A DNA stretch of 64,000 nt, taken from the NCBI RefSeq assembly GCF_000153805.1, contig NZ_DS022298.1:1926827-1990826 (forward strand). Reading direction: 5' to 3'. A program made the position numbers and the translations under genes. How positions within the stretch are numbered: position 1 is the first letter of the stretch; each line of letters starts with the position of its first letter. Source of the stretch: Synechococcus sp. BL107 (GTDB lineage: Bacteria > Cyanobacteriota > Cyanobacteriia > PCC-6307 > Cyanobiaceae). The notes beneath the pieces were generated by a model. The model was given only the letters and a program-made list of their open reading frames with translations. It was not told the DNA's origin and ran no database searches. Shown here piece after piece: positions 1-9,364 of the stretch.

Positions 1-273
1 TTTAAAGTCTTCTGGCAATTGCCAAAGAGTAACCGAATCTTTTGTATCTGGCCCTGGCAGAGGTATTTGTTGATCGTCAGGAAAGTTGTTGGGTTTAGCA
101 GCCTGGGCCAGCAATATATCTGTTGTAAAAGCATTCGAACTAGCCGGCAAAAGCTTGCTCAATGCCTTATGTCCAACAACCGCGGCACTTGCTTTAGCAG
201 GCTCAGCCCAATCACCACAAAGTAGTGCAAATACCAATAGGAATATCAAATTTCCAGCGGAATGCTTCGCCAC
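1..273 (-). CDS. exported protein of unknown function, N-terminal part only
   Basis: A minus-strand frame stays open for 91 codons from a GTG at 273 to the left edge, so the gene is cut by the window. The first ~28 residues look like a signal peptide: a short basic start (VAKHSAGN), a hydrophobic core (LIFLLVFALLC) and small residues around a likely cleavage site (AEPAKA/SA). A Pro/Gln/Asp-rich stretch follows (NNFPDDQQIPLPGPD). An in-frame TGA at 292-294 rules out a start much further upstream, and there is no clear ribosome binding site. I do not recognise the family. A proline-rich segment after a signal peptide also occurs in outer-membrane secretion proteins of the FhaC/ShlB type, but 91 residues are too few to claim that. 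Confidence 0.55.
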   Translation of the reverse strand, partial: MAKHSAGNLIFLLVFALLCGDWAEPAKASAAVVGHKALSKLLPASSNAFTTDILLAQAAKPNNFPDDQQIPLPGPDTKDSVTLWQLPEDFK

Positions 274-460
274 ACGTTTTTTTACTGCTTTTCAAAAGGT
301 ACGCTCTTCTCACGAGAGAGAAGGTACAAATCGAGTAAGAATTGCAAGTATCAAGCCAAGACTTGCCTTGCTCGGTGTCTTGCTTTCACTGCTAAAAATT
401 TATACCAACAATTCTCAGCCACGTTGTCGCTTCAGCGTGAGCAGAAGCCCATGCTTTGTC

Positions 461-1684
461 TTAGCGCGGTGCACCCAACACCAACCCTCTCCGCACATCC
501 CACGGTGAAATCGCAAACAGGCGCAGCATCACAGCCATCAGCTGCGGCAACGGCAACGTGTTGGTGAGGAAGCCACTCCAATCCGCTTGGGATAGCTGAA
601 AAAAGCTCGTGAAGTGGCGGCGCAACAGCCGTTCATCGAAGCCCATCAAACGGCCTAAACCAAACTGAAACAGGCGATGGCGCAACACCAATTCCGTTGG
701 CCACAGCGCTTGCCAACCCACACGCGCCAGGGCTGCAGATCCCATCGCTGGTTGCTCTTTTAAAACCGCAGCCAAGGCGGCCGCCAAACCCGGTCCGCGC
801 CTTAATAGCGCTCCCACCATGTAGCCCGAAGCTGGGTGCACCATGCTCGCCGCGCCGCCAAAAGCCAACACCGGCTGATGGAAATCCGGCAACGGCAAAT
901 TCATCGGGAACAGGCAATGTTCAACATCCATCACTTCGGTGATTGCGTTCCCCGCCTTGGCCAAACGTTGCTCTAGACGTTGCTTCAACTCAGCTTCAGG
1001 AACTGCGGGCGCTAAGGCCAACGATGTTTCCTCCAAAAAAAACACCCCATCACCAAAATCCATCGCATACAAAAAGGTGGGGGGCTGCTTTCGCTGTTCT
1101 GGGCTGAGGTGATCGCAGCGAAAATCCATCAGCACAAATTGGCCTGGCTCCACCGGAGCTTTTTCAAAGCGACCCACCACGCCATAGGCGGCTTGCCCAG
1201 CCACGGGCCCCTGATCCGGACGACGGATATGCGGTGTTCGATGGCCTGAGGCATCGATCACCACCCGGGCCAGGCGTGGTTCGCCGGAAGCGCAATGCAC
1301 CTGGGTGCGATCAGCCTTCACTTCGATGCGATCGACGCTGTCTTGATACCAGGTGATTCCCTCGCCACGGCCCAACCAGTACTGCTGAAGTTTTTGCCGA
1401 TCAAACAATCCGTAATCCATCCCATGCGGCGTGGGTTGATCGTCTAAGTCCGAGCCCCCTGCGCCGTAAAAACTCACCGTTTGGCTCCAGCGGTGCTCCA
1501 GCAAATCCTCGAGGCCCAACAGCTCGAGCTCCTTCGCCCAAATCCCGTAGGTGTTCGGCCAAGGGGCATCCACCGGATTCGGTGCAATGCCCTCCACCAA
1601 CACTCCACGCTGATGCAATTCAGAAGCGATGCAAAGGGCGGCCGGACCGCCCCCGATCACCAACACATCAGCGACATCAGCCAA
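461..1684 (-). CDS. crtL: lycopene cyclase (CrtL type)
   Basis: FAD/NAD-dependent cyclase of the CrtL/plant LCY family, which closes the end rings of lycopene to give beta-carotene, a precursor of zeaxanthin and a photosystem component. The dinucleotide-binding motif VIGGGPAALCIASEL is near residues 9-23, followed by the family features NTYGIWAKELELLGL and DYGLFDRQKLQQYW. The 407-residue length fits the family. Marine picocyanobacteria carry two paralogues, CrtL-b (beta) and CrtL-e (epsilon or mixed). The position next to gyrA suggests the beta enzyme, but ring specificity cannot be read from sequence alone. The start is TTG at 1684, with an AGGG about 7 bases upstream inside the end of gyrA. 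Only 2 bp separate it from the gyrA stop, so the two are probably co-transcribed. Confidence 0.88.
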   Translation of the reverse strand: MADVADVLVIGGGPAALCIASELHQRGVLVEGIAPNPVDAPWPNTYGIWAKELELLGLEDLLEHRWSQTVSFYGAGGSDLDDQPTPHGMDYGLFDRQKLQQYWLGRGEGITWYQDSVDRIEVKADRTQVHCASGEPRLARVVIDASGHRTPHIRRPDQGPVAGQAAYGVVGRFEKAPVEPGQFVLMDFRCDHLSPEQRKQPPTFLYAMDFGDGVFFLEETSLALAPAVPEAELKQRLEQRLAKAGNAITEVMDVEHCLFPMNLPLPDFHQPVLAFGGAASMVHPASGYMVGALLRRGPGLAAALAAVLKEQPAMGSAALARVGWQALWPTELVLRHRLFQFGLGRLMGFDERLLRRHFTSFFQLSQADWSGFLTNTLPLPQLMAVMLRLFAISPWDVRRGLVLGAPR

Positions 1685-1686
1685 GG

Positions 1687-4317
1687 TCAGCCCTCAGCTG
1701 ATGGTTCAGACGACTCCTCTGCACTGGCTTCGTTGTCGTCGTCCGTTTCCGCCTCGGGCGGCACCAGCACCACATCCGCCAAGCGATCGCCCTTATCGAG
1801 ACGCTGCAAGCGAACGCCGGTGGCGGCTCGAGATTGCTGAGGAATGGCATCAGCGCTGGTGCGCACAATCACACCCTTTTCACTCACCAACAACAGCTCT
1901 TCTCCAGCCCCCAACACCCGCAAGCCCACGAGTTCATCGGCATCGGTGCGGAACTTCATCGCGCGCAGCCCCATGCCAGCCCGTTTCTGCAAACGGAATT
2001 GGGTAACGGGAACCCGCTTGCCAAGCCCAGATGCCGACGCCACCAACACCCAAGGGCCTTCGGCAGCCACAGCCGTTTCAGCTACGTCTCCTGCGTCGTC
2101 GCCATCCCCGACGTCATCGGCACTGGCGGCGATTTGATCGGCCAACTCCGCTGGCAGCACATCCATGCTCACCAAACTGTCGCCCTTGCGCAGGTTCATT
2201 GAACGCACGCCGCGGGCGGTGCGACCCAGGGGTCGCAATTCACCATCGGCCAAGCGGAAGTGGATCGTCATCCCGGCCTTCGAGCCGATCAGCACGCTGT
2301 CGCCTGGGATCGACAACCGCACCCAGGTGAGCGCGTCGCCATCTTCCAAACCAATAGCAATCAAGCCATTCGAACGGATGTTGCTAAACGCTGAAAGCCG
2401 CGTGCGCTTGATGAAGCCACCCTGGGTGAGCATCAACAAATCGGTGTCGTCGTTGAATTCCGAAACGGCTAACAACGAGGTGATCGCCTCTTCCCGAGGA
2501 ATGGGCAACAGCTGCACCACCGGCGTGCCTTTGGCGGTACGGCTGCACTGCGGCACCCGATAGGCCGGAAGCGCATAGGCCACGCCCCGATCGCTAAACA
2601 ACAGCAACGTGTCGTGGTCGTTGCAGCCGATGAACAGCTTCACCGCTTCTTCACCCTGGCTGCGGGTGCCGGCCTTGCCGCGGGTGCCGCGGCTTGTGGC
2701 TTCGAATTCACTCACCGGCATCCGCTTCAGATAGCCGGTTTCCGTGAGCAACACCACCGAGCGCTCATTCGCGATCAGGTCGATGTCTTCCAGGCCACCA
2801 GCCAGATCCAAAATCTCGGTGCGGCGGGGCACGCTATGGCGCTCACGCAGCTGGCCAAGCTCCTCTTGGATGATGCCCAGCACCCTTTCCCGACGGCCGA
2901 GGATGTCTTTGTAGTCGGCAATCTTGGTGACGAGATCTTCGTGCTCCAGGCGGATCTTGTCCGCTTCAAGCGCGGTGAGCCGCCTCAGTTGCATCTGCAA
3001 AATCGCATCCGCCTGCACCGCAGACAGCCCATGACGGTCTTGCAATTGCGTTCGCGCCGTTGCGGTGTCGGGTGCGGCACGGATCAAGGCAATGATCGGA
3101 TCGAGCTGATCCAGGGCCAGCAGCAAGCCCAGCAAAATGTGGTCGCGCTCTTCCGCCTTGCGCAGCAAATAACGGGTGCGCCGCTCGATCGTCTCGATGC
3201 GGAAGTCGAGGAACACCTCGAGCATCTTGCGCAGAGTGAGCAGGATCGGCTCGCCATTCACTAGCGCCAACATGTGGGCACTGAAGTTGCTCTGCAGCGG
3301 TGTGAGCTTGAACAGGTTGTTCAACACCACCTGCGGGTAGGCATCCCGACGCAACTCGACAACGATCCGCATGCCATCGCGGTCGCTTTCGTCGCGGATG
3401 TCGGAAATCCCCTCCAGTTTCTTGTCGTTCACCATCTCAGCGATGCGTTCAATCAACGCCGCTTTGTTGGTTTGGTAAGGCAAGGCCGTAATGATCACGG
3501 CATCCCGATCAGGCCGACCGGGGGCTTCGATCGTTTCGACCTCAGCCACGCCGCGCATCGTCACCGAGCCGCGACCACTTAAATAGGTTTCACGGATCCC
3601 GGTGCGGCCCAGAATCTGGCCACCGGTTGGAAAGTCGGGGCCAGGGATCAGAGTCATCAACTCCTGATCCGAAATTTCAGGGTTGTTGATCAAAGCCATC
3701 AGGCCGTCGATCAATTCATTGAGGTTGTGGGGTGGAATGTTGGTGGCCATCCCCACGGCGATGCCCGCCGATCCATTCAGCAACAACTGAGGGATCCGAG
3801 CCGGAAGCACCGTTGGCTCCTGCTGGGAGCCATCAAAGTTATCGGCGTAATCGACCGTTTCGGCTTCGATGTCTTCGAGCAGGCTGTCGGTGGTGAGTGC
3901 CTGCAACCGCGATTCGGTGTATCGCATGGCCGCCGGTGGGTCGTTGTCCACCGAGCCAAAGTTGCCGTGCCCGTCGATCAGGGGCATCGACATTGAAAAG
4001 TCCTGGGCCATCCGGACCAGGGCGTCGTACACAGCCGTATCGCCGTGGGGGTGGTACTTGCCCAACACCTCGCCCACCACACGGGCACATTTCCGATAGG
4101 GCCGGTCGCTGGTGAGCCCCAACTCGTACATCGCATACAGGATGCGCCGATGCACCGGCTTCAATCCATCGCGGGCATCGGGCAAGGCCCGACCCACGAT
4201 CACACTCATCGCATACTCCATGTAGGAGCGCGACATCTCGTTGCGAAGATCTGTTTGGATAATTCGTTCGTCGGAATCGCCGGGACCGCCGCCTCCTGGT
4301 CCCACAGAATCCGCCAT
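1687..4317 (-). CDS. gyrA: DNA gyrase subunit A
   Basis: Catalytic DNA-breaking subunit of the A2B2 type II topoisomerase that introduces negative supercoils. It has 876 residues, within the family range. The quinolone-determining region reads [17 protein letters not shown] at 89-105, and the active-site tyrosine is Tyr133 in MRYTESRL. The C-terminal beta-pinwheel has a GyrA-box-like stretch ([11 protein letters not shown]). Two acidic low-complexity segments are unlike E. coli GyrA: one inside the C-terminal domain ([12 protein letters not shown]) and the final Glu/Ser/Asp-rich tail. The start is an ATG at 4317 after a short AT-rich leader, divergent from the CAAD gene. crtL follows directly downstream. 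Confidence 0.97.
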   Translation of the reverse strand: MADSVGPGGGGPGDSDERIIQTDLRNEMSRSYMEYAMSVIVGRALPDARDGLKPVHRRILYAMYELGLTSDRPYRKCARVVGEVLGKYHPHGDTAVYDALVRMAQDFSMSMPLIDGHGNFGSVDNDPPAAMRYTESRLQALTTDSLLEDIEAETVDYADNFDGSQQEPTVLPARIPQLLLNGSAGIAVGMATNIPPHNLNELIDGLMALINNPEISDQELMTLIPGPDFPTGGQILGRTGIRETYLSGRGSVTMRGVAEVETIEAPGRPDRDAVIITALPYQTNKAALIERIAEMVNDKKLEGISDIRDESDRDGMRIVVELRRDAYPQVVLNNLFKLTPLQSNFSAHMLALVNGEPILLTLRKMLEVFLDFRIETIERRTRYLLRKAEERDHILLGLLLALDQLDPIIALIRAAPDTATARTQLQDRHGLSAVQADAILQMQLRRLTALEADKIRLEHEDLVTKIADYKDILGRRERVLGIIQEELGQLRERHSVPRRTEILDLAGGLEDIDLIANERSVVLLTETGYLKRMPVSEFEATSRGTRGKAGTRSQGEEAVKLFIGCNDHDTLLLFSDRGVAYALPAYRVPQCSRTAKGTPVVQLLPIPREEAITSLLAVSEFNDDTDLLMLTQGGFIKRTRLSAFSNIRSNGLIAIGLEDGDALTWVRLSIPGDSVLIGSKAGMTIHFRLADGELRPLGRTARGVRSMNLRKGDSLVSMDVLPAELADQIAASADDVGDGDDAGDVAETAVAAEGPWVLVASASGLGKRVPVTQFRLQKRAGMGLRAMKFRTDADELVGLRVLGAGEELLLVSEKGVIVRTSADAIPQQSRAATGVRLQRLDKGDRLADVVLVPPEAETDDDNEASAEESSEPSAEG

Positions 4318-4411
4318 AAATCACCCGTTCGCCTTACCTAAATTTTATCGCGCGCCTGGTTTTTTGCTTAAAAAACACCGATAAGGTGCAGGTTAGTTTT
4401 TTGCCGGTGTG

Positions 4412-4987
4412 ATGGAACCGACCGACGAGCCGCTTCAGGCCGCCGAATCAGCTGACACCACTGCAAGCCAGTCGGCTGTCCCCGTTCCACCAACACCCCC
4501 AGCGACAGACCTAGAAGGGGAGCCTGTACCTGAGCCTGAACCAGCCCCGGCATCGCCCTTAGAAAGCGCAGCCGCACCAGAGATCGCGACCGTTCCCCCT
4601 ACCGTCGAAACGACGTCTGATCCCGTCATCACCTCGACGGTGACCATCCCTGCCCAAGAAACTTCCACCGATGAGGGTGGCGAGTGGGATTTGCTTGTTG
4701 AAAAAGTCAAAGCCTGGATTGATTCCAAACAACTTGGATCGCTGTGGGACCAGGCTCAACTGCCACTTCGTCTCATTGGCGGCTTGATCCTCTTTGTGAT
4801 CGTGAGCACCGTCTACAGCGGCATTCTCGGCACGATCAACAAGGTGCCCCTCGCCCCAGGGCTCCTAGAACTCACTGGTTTGATCTGGCTGTTGAATTAC
4901 GCCCGCTGCAACCTCGTTCGGAGTAGCGATCGCAAGCAAGTGATCGATGCGGTGGCTTCCACCTGGAACAAAGTTGTGGGGCGTTAA
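4412..4987 (+). CDS. CAAD-domain (CURT1-like) thylakoid membrane protein
   Basis: About 190 residues in two parts. Residues 1-85 are a disordered Pro/Glu/Thr-rich tail. The C-terminal ~100 residues form the cyanobacterial CAAD domain: an amphipathic helix (WDLLVEKVKAWIDSKQLGSLW), two hydrophobic hairpin segments (LIGGLILFVIVSTVYSGIL and LLELTGLIWLLNY), and a basic end helix. This domain is shared with plant CURT1 proteins that bend thylakoid margins, and is also found appended to some cyanobacterial aminoacyl-tRNA synthetases as a membrane anchor. Here it stands alone, so a role in thylakoid shape is the best inference. GTG at 4409 and ATG at 4412 are adjacent possible starts; I chose the ATG. 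It is divergent from gyrA. Confidence 0.82.
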   Translation: MEPTDEPLQAAESADTTASQSAVPVPPTPPATDLEGEPVPEPEPAPASPLESAAAPEIATVPPTVETTSDPVITSTVTIPAQETSTDEGGEWDLLVEKVKAWIDSKQLGSLWDQAQLPLRLIGGLILFVIVSTVYSGILGTINKVPLAPGLLELTGLIWLLNYARCNLVRSSDRKQVIDAVASTWNKVVGR

Positions 4988-5044
4988 CCACAAACCGGTC
5001 CATCCCAATTGGTAGTTTGAGTCGACTTCACGAAAAGTCGCTCG

Positions 5045-6208
5045 GTGGACATTCAGCTTGGACGCTCCAAAACTGTTCGCCGCGCCTACGGAATTGATGA
5101 GATCGCCCTTGTGCCAGGGGGGCGCACGGTGGATCCCGAGGTCACCAACACCAGCTGGAGCCTCGGGGGGATCACGCGGGAGATTCCGATCATCGCCAGT
5201 GCCATGGACGGCGTGGTGGATGTGGATATGGCCGTACGGCTTTCAGAGCTTGGTGCTCTCGGGGTTTTGAACCTGGAGGGGGTTCAAACCCGTTATGAGG
5301 ATCCCAATGCGGTTTTGGACCGCATTGCCGCCGTCGGCAAAACGGAATTCGTTCCGTTAATGCAAGAGATCTACAGCCAGCCCGTCCAGGAGCAATTGAT
5401 CCGTAAACGGATTCAAGACATCAAGGCCCAAGGCGGCATCGCTGCTGTGAGCGGTACGCCAGTGGCTGCGATGCGATTTCGCAAGGCCATCGCTGAAGCA
5501 GGCGCGGATCTCTTTTTTGTTCAAGCCACGGTGGTCTCGACCAACCACATCGGTCCTGAAGGTCAGGACACCTTGGATCTCGAAGAGCTGTGCCAAGGCA
5601 TGGGCTTGCCCGTGGTGATCGGCAACTGCGTCACCTACGAGGTGGCCTTGCAACTGATGCGAGCGGGTGCTGCCGGGGTGATGGTGGGCATTGGCCCGGG
5701 CGCCGCCTGCACATCAAGGGGCGTATTGGGAGTAGGCATTCCCCAAGCCACGGCGGTTGCCGACTGTGCCGCAGCACGCGCCGATTTCCAAAAAGAAAGT
5801 GGCCGTTACGTGCCGATCGTTGCCGACGGCGGCATCGTCACCGGCGGCGACATTTGCAAGTGCATTGCCTGCGGAGCTGATGCCGTGATGATTGGATCCC
5901 CCATTGCTCGGGCCGAGGAAGCACCAGGCCGCGGTTTCCACTGGGGCATGGCCACGCCAAGCCCTGTTTTGCCCCGCGGCACCCGCATCAATGTGGGGAG
6001 TACGGGAAGTATTGAGCGCATTCTTCGCGGCCCCGCGAAGCTCGATGACGGCACCCACAACCTGCTGGGTTGCCTCAAAACCTCGATGGGCACCCTGGGC
6101 GCCCGCACCATTGCAGAGATGCAAACCGTCGAAGTAGTAGTGGCACCGTCCCTGCTCACGGAGGGCAAGGTGTACCAGAAAGCTCAAAATCTAGGAATGG
6201 GTAAGTAG
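5045..6208 (+). CDS. guaB3: GuaB3-family IMP dehydrogenase-like protein
   Basis: A 387-residue (beta/alpha)8 barrel of the IMP dehydrogenase/GMP reductase superfamily. It lacks the CBS pair of true IMPDH (about 490 residues) and matches the GuaB3 group of cyanobacteria and actinobacteria. The catalytic-loop cysteine lies in GIGPGAACTSRGVLGVG, followed by the phosphate-binding VADGGIVTGGDICKCIACGADAVMIGS region (key residues D, G-G, and I-G-S). IMP to XMP activity is the family expectation and is not shown here. The start is GTG at 5045. The sRNA Yfr1 lies just downstream, before trxA, an arrangement known from many cyanobacteria. Confidence 0.88.
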   Translation: MDIQLGRSKTVRRAYGIDEIALVPGGRTVDPEVTNTSWSLGGITREIPIIASAMDGVVDVDMAVRLSELGALGVLNLEGVQTRYEDPNAVLDRIAAVGKTEFVPLMQEIYSQPVQEQLIRKRIQDIKAQGGIAAVSGTPVAAMRFRKAIAEAGADLFFVQATVVSTNHIGPEGQDTLDLEELCQGMGLPVVIGNCVTYEVALQLMRAGAAGVMVGIGPGAACTSRGVLGVGIPQATAVADCAAARADFQKESGRYVPIVADGGIVTGGDICKCIACGADAVMIGSPIARAEEAPGRGFHWGMATPSPVLPRGTRINVGSTGSIERILRGPAKLDDGTHNLLGCLKTSMGTLGARTIAEMQTVEVVVAPSLLTEGKVYQKAQNLGMGK

Positions 6209-6227
6209 AGGAGAGCTAATCTGAGCT

Positions 6228-6298
6228 TGTGTGCGGGCTAGCGCCCACACACTCCTCACACCCCCGGCTCGACGCGTTCGAGCTTTCATTCTTTTCTT
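6228..6298 (+). ncRNA. yfr1: small regulatory RNA Yfr1
   Basis: The invariant unpaired Yfr1 core ACTCCTCACAC is present at 6251-6261. It is flanked by a 5' hairpin (TGTGT..GGGC tagc GCCC.ACACA, about 6229-6250) and a 3' hairpin (GCTCGA/TCGAGC at 6267-6272 and 6278-6283) that leads into a T-rich tail at 6284-6298. Two hairpins around this motif, between guaB and trxA, is the described organisation of Yfr1 across cyanobacteria. Yfr1 pairs through the core with mRNAs; outer-membrane porin messages are reported targets in Prochlorococcus. The ends are estimated from the structure and could be off by a few bases. Confidence 0.9.
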
Positions 6299-6389
6299 CA
6301 GGCAACCATCACAGATCTCTTCGCTCCAACCATTTTTGGCTGACGAGAGTGAAAACGTTGCTAAATTCAAATCACACTTTTCGAGCTAT

Positions 6390-6713
6390 ATGTCGAGCGC
6401 TGCCGCTGTCACCGACGCTTCTTTCGAACAGGACGTTCTCCAGAGCGACGTGCCGGTTTTGGTCGACTTCTGGGCCCCTTGGTGCGGTCCTTGCCGGATG
6501 GTGGCTCCCATCGTCGAAGAAATAGCAAAAGAATTCGAAGGCCAAATCAAGGTGTTCAAGCTCAACACCGATGAAAACCCCAACGTGGCCAGCCAATACG
6601 GGATTCGCAGCATCCCAACACTGATGGTGTTTAAGGGCGGCCAAAAGGTTGACACCGTTGTTGGCGCCGTTCCTAAAGCCACCCTCTCAGGCACAATCTC
6701 GAAGTATCTCTGA
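6390..6713 (+). CDS. trxA: thioredoxin
   Basis: 107-residue thioredoxin with the redox motif [10 protein letters not shown] near residues 30-39, the cis-proline loop RSIPTLMVF and the usual short final helix. It reduces protein disulfides in the cytoplasm and relays photosynthetic electrons to metabolic enzymes. The frame is open further upstream to 6231, but that part overlaps Yfr1 and lacks thioredoxin similarity, so ATG at 6390 is the start; it gives the normal family length. hisH follows after 30 bp. A separate reductase-thioredoxin fusion lies at 45178. Confidence 0.95.
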   Translation: MSSAAAVTDASFEQDVLQSDVPVLVDFWAPWCGPCRMVAPIVEEIAKEFEGQIKVFKLNTDENPNVASQYGIRSIPTLMVFKGGQKVDTVVGAVPKATLSGTISKYL

Positions 6714-6743
6714 GGCCTCTGCCTCGTCGGCAGGGTTGATCGA

Positions 6744-7385
6744 TTGAGCCTAAATCTCGGTGTGATCGATTACGGCATGGGCAATCTCCACTCGGTGGGG
6801 AAAGCCCTGGAACGGCTTGGTGAAAAAGCAGTTTCCGTGCAAGGTCCAGAGGACCTCAATTCGATTGATGCCTTAATTCTTCCGGGGGTTGGTTCCTTCG
6901 ATCCAGCGATCGAAAACCTCCACGCCACAGGGTTGGTCCCCCATCTCAAAGCATGGGGCGAGAACAACCGCCCCCTATTGGGTATTTGCCTCGGGCTGCA
7001 GTTGCTGTTCGAACGCAGTGATGAGGGAAGCAAGGATGGCCTGGGATTGTTCCAAGGTTCGGTTGAACGGCTGCAGAGCCATCCCAACGAGCGAATTCCT
7101 CACATGGGTTGGGCTCCCCTGAAAGTCGAACGCAATTGCCCGCTGCTGCATAGCGACGACCCCATTCCCTGGGTGTATTTCGTGCATAGTTATGCCGCCG
7201 TTCCGTTAGACAGTTCGGCGTTGGCATCCACCGCCGCCTACGGCAACTCCCCCGTCACAGCGATGGTGTGGAGCGGACGGATCGGCGCCTGCCAATTTCA
7301 TCCTGAAAAATCATCCTCCGCCGGGGAAGCGATGCTCAAGCGCTGGCTCCATTGGTTGCACCAAGGTGCAGAACCCGTCCATTGA
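6744..7385 (+). CDS. hisH: imidazole glycerol phosphate synthase, glutaminase subunit HisH
   Basis: Class I glutamine amidotransferase that supplies ammonia to HisF in histidine synthesis. The N-terminus IDYGMGNLHSV is typical of HisH. The nucleophile is the Cys of GICLGLQLLFE (about residue 80), and the His-Glu pair lies in CQFHPEKS near the C-terminus. At 213 residues it is full length. The start is TTG at 6744 with an AGGG upstream. hisF is not adjacent. Its TGA overlaps the likely TTG start of rsmD by 4 bp, which suggests translational coupling. Confidence 0.94.
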   Translation: MSLNLGVIDYGMGNLHSVGKALERLGEKAVSVQGPEDLNSIDALILPGVGSFDPAIENLHATGLVPHLKAWGENNRPLLGICLGLQLLFERSDEGSKDGLGLFQGSVERLQSHPNERIPHMGWAPLKVERNCPLLHSDDPIPWVYFVHSYAAVPLDSSALASTAAYGNSPVTAMVWSGRIGACQFHPEKSSSAGEAMLKRWLHWLHQGAEPVH

Positions 7386-8056
7386 AGGGACCAGCCCAAC
7401 TACGCCTACGCCTCACCGGTGGCCGCCGCCTATTGAGCCCCCCAGGCCATGACACACGGCCCACCACGGCCCGTGTTCGCGAAGCGGTCATGAATATCCT
7501 CGGGCCTCGCCTCGACGGATGCCGCTGGTTGGATCTCTGTAGCGGCAGCGGTGTGATGGCCTGCGAAGCCCTGCAACACGGTGCAGAGATGGTTGTTGCC
7601 GTCGAAAACCACCCCGCCACCGCTCGCATTTGCAGCAAAAACGTGCAAACCGTGCGCGACAGCCTCGCCGACGAACCTCAAATCAAAGTGATCCGTCAAG
7701 ACGTGGTGCATTGGCTCCAACGGGATTGGACCGAACCAGCTTTCGACCTGGTGTACTTCGATCCCCCCTACGACGCTGATCTCTACAGCCAGGTGATCCA
7801 CCAACTCAGTTGCGGCGGATGGCTGCACAACGACAGTCTGGTGATTTGTGAACACCGTTCCCGCCGAACCCCCGTCACAGAGCCAGGCTGGACGGTGCAA
7901 GATCAGCGCAAATACGGCATCAGCAGCCTGCTTATGCTCAGCCCCCCAGAGCGCTGCCGCCCCGTCGATACTGGTTCCATGCCGCCACAAACAGACCCAA
8001 AAGCGTTACGGGAATCAGACCCAGAACGATGCCGCACAGCAGAGGTTCGATCATGA
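7382..8056 (+). CDS. rsmD: 16S rRNA (guanine966-N2)-methyltransferase RsmD
   Basis: SAM-dependent methyltransferase: the [16 protein letters not shown]-terminal region, the SAM-binding [15 protein letters not shown] motif and the catalytic FDPPY (in [15 protein letters not shown]) are all clear. RsmD methylates G966 of 16S rRNA. I chose TTG at 7382, which overlaps the hisH stop as TTGA; the longer TTG start at 7352 adds residues unlike the family. The C-terminal ~38 residues, after [10 protein letters not shown], do not look like RsmD and lie exactly over petG on the opposite strand. The extension probably exists only because no stop interrupts the antisense of petG. Confidence 0.9.
   Translation: MKGPAQLRLRLTGGRRLLSPPGHDTRPTTARVREAVMNILGPRLDGCRWLDLCSGSGVMACEALQHGAEMVVAVENHPATARICSKNVQTVRDSLADEPQIKVIRQDVVHWLQRDWTEPAFDLVYFDPPYDADLYSQVIHQLSCGGWLHNDSLVICEHRSRRTPVTEPGWTVQDQRKYGISSLLMLSPPERCRPVDTGSMPPQTDPKALRESDPERCRTAEVRS
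7938..8054 (-). CDS. petG: cytochrome b6f complex subunit PetG
   Basis: A 38-codon minus-strand gene whose translation is recognisably Pet[29 protein letters not shown], then [10 protein letters not shown]. PetG is a single-span subunit needed for assembly of the b6f complex in the thylakoid. ATG is at 8054 and TGA at 7938-7940. The whole gene lies antisense inside the 3' end of rsmD (which ends at 8056). cytM starts divergently at 8111, leaving 56 bp for two promoters. The match is near full length and I consider it certain. Confidence 0.97.
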   Translation of the reverse strand: MIEPLLCGIVLGLIPVTLLGLFVAAWNQYRRGGSALGG

Positions 8057-8110
8057 CGTCGCATCACCTATCAAGATTGAGCAGAATTCTGTCATCGACA
8101 CCCCTGGATT

Positions 8111-8500
8111 GTGATCGAGCCGTCATCAACTGCAGCTGAACAGCCGGAACAAGGTCGTGGTCTCATCACAGCCCTCGTTGTGTTGGCTGCAGCAGCTTGC
8201 GTTGTTCTCGTTCTATGGGTGTGGGGCAACGCCCGCCAGGATCCCTACGTGCGTGCCAGCCTCGATCTTCAAGGCTCCACCGAGCATGGCGGGCAGTTAT
8301 TCCGCATCAACTGCGCCGGTTGCCATGGCCTCGCCGGCCAAGGGCTTGTTGGTCCAAAACTTGTTGGGATTACTGAGCAACGCAACGATCCCGTGCTCGT
8401 GCACCAAATCATCAGCGGTGAAACGCCACCCATGCCGAGCTTTCAAATGGAACCTCAGTCGATGGCCGATCTGCTGGCCTACCTGCACGACCTCTCTTGA
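8111..8500 (+). CDS. cytM: cytochrome cM
   Basis: 129-residue membrane-anchored c-type cytochrome. One transmembrane helix (LITALVVLAAAACVVLVLWVWG, given here as about residues 18-39) is followed by a heme-c domain with the attachment motif CAGCH in INCAGCHGLAGQG, and a distal Met ligand candidate in PPMPSF. The layout, the VGPKLVGI segment and the C-terminal SMADLLAYLHDL match cyanobacterial CytM, which is implicated in modulating respiration and photosynthetic electron flow under stress. The start is GTG at 8111. It is divergent from petG, so two electron-transport genes share one short intergenic region. Confidence 0.82.
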   Translation: MIEPSSTAAEQPEQGRGLITALVVLAAAACVVLVLWVWGNARQDPYVRASLDLQGSTEHGGQLFRINCAGCHGLAGQGLVGPKLVGITEQRNDPVLVHQIISGETPPMPSFQMEPQSMADLLAYLHDLS

Positions 8501-8564
8501 GCCTTCACCGTTGCCAGTTCCAACGAGCATTCCCTTTTGAGCGTCCTCCGTTGACATCAACGCT

Positions 8565-9335
8565 GTGAACAATGTGGTGGTGGTGCTGGTGGAGCCGGCA
8601 GGCCCCCTCAACATCGGCAGCGTTGCCCGCCTTTGCGCCAACTTCAACGTTGAGGAGCTGCGGCTTGTGGCTCCCCGCTGTGATCACCTCAGCGAACCAT
8701 CCCTCCAGATGGCCGTCCATGGCCGAGAGATGCTTCACACCGCCAAGCTCTACCCCACCCTGCTGTCGGCCATTGGAGACTGTCGCCGCAGCGTCGCCAG
8801 TTGCGGGCGCATCGATCATGGCGCTATTCCTTTGCATCCCCCCACCGAGGCGCTCACTTGGTTGCTCGCGAAGCCAACCCCAGCCCAGCCCCAACCCGGT
8901 CCGATTGCGGTGGTGTTTGGCCGCGAAGATCGGGGACTGTCGAACGATGAGCTGCGGCTGTGCCAGAGGGTCTTGACCCTTCACAGCGGGTCCGACTACC
9001 CCTCGCTCAACCTCTCCCATTCCGTGGGAATCGTGTTGCATGACTTGGCACGCCTCAGCACCAACCTCCACACCCCCCCAACCACGGACCCAACCGCTCT
9101 GCAAGCCCCTAGGGCTACGCCGGATCCTGCGGCTGCACCAGCCCTGGCCGCTCTCCTCGACGATGCGACCGATTTATTACTGGAAGCCGGTTTCTTGTTG
9201 CAACACACGGCCCATGCACGCATGGGCAAGGTGCGAGATCTATTGCAACGCGCCACCATTCGAACGGAAGAAGTGGCTTTGATCCGCGGCATGGTTCGTC
9301 AGCTGCGCTGGGCCATCCGCGCACACCGCCCCTAA
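8565..9335 (+). CDS. SPOUT RNA methyltransferase, TrmJ-like
   Basis: SpoU/TrmH-class 2'-O-ribose methyltransferase with a trefoil-knot SAM site. Motifs in order: the N-terminal VVLVEPAGPLNIGSVARLCANF (motif 1), the IAVVFGREDRGLSNDEL region (motif 2) and the YPSLNLSHSVGIVLHDL region (motif 3). The C-terminal helical extension and 256-residue length fit the TrmJ group, which modifies position 32 of tRNA. The exact target is inferred. The start is GTG at 8565. It sits between cytM and a beta-lactamase-fold gene, all on the plus strand. Confidence 0.85.
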   Translation: MNNVVVVLVEPAGPLNIGSVARLCANFNVEELRLVAPRCDHLSEPSLQMAVHGREMLHTAKLYPTLLSAIGDCRRSVASCGRIDHGAIPLHPPTEALTWLLAKPTPAQPQPGPIAVVFGREDRGLSNDELRLCQRVLTLHSGSDYPSLNLSHSVGIVLHDLARLSTNLHTPPTTDPTALQAPRATPDPAAAPALAALLDDATDLLLEAGFLLQHTAHARMGKVRDLLQRATIRTEEVALIRGMVRQLRWAIRAHRP

Positions 9336-9364
9336 CCTCAGCCGAGCGATAGGCATCAGCCAGG

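Noticed and set aside
86-508. 140-codon plus-strand frame at the left edge
   Set aside because: It is the shadow of the minus-strand exported gene and of the end of crtL; residues are low-complexity with no domain.
2614-3264. 216-codon plus-strand frame inside gyrA
   Set aside because: Fully antisense to a conserved gyrA region; its composition reflects the complementary codons of GyrA.
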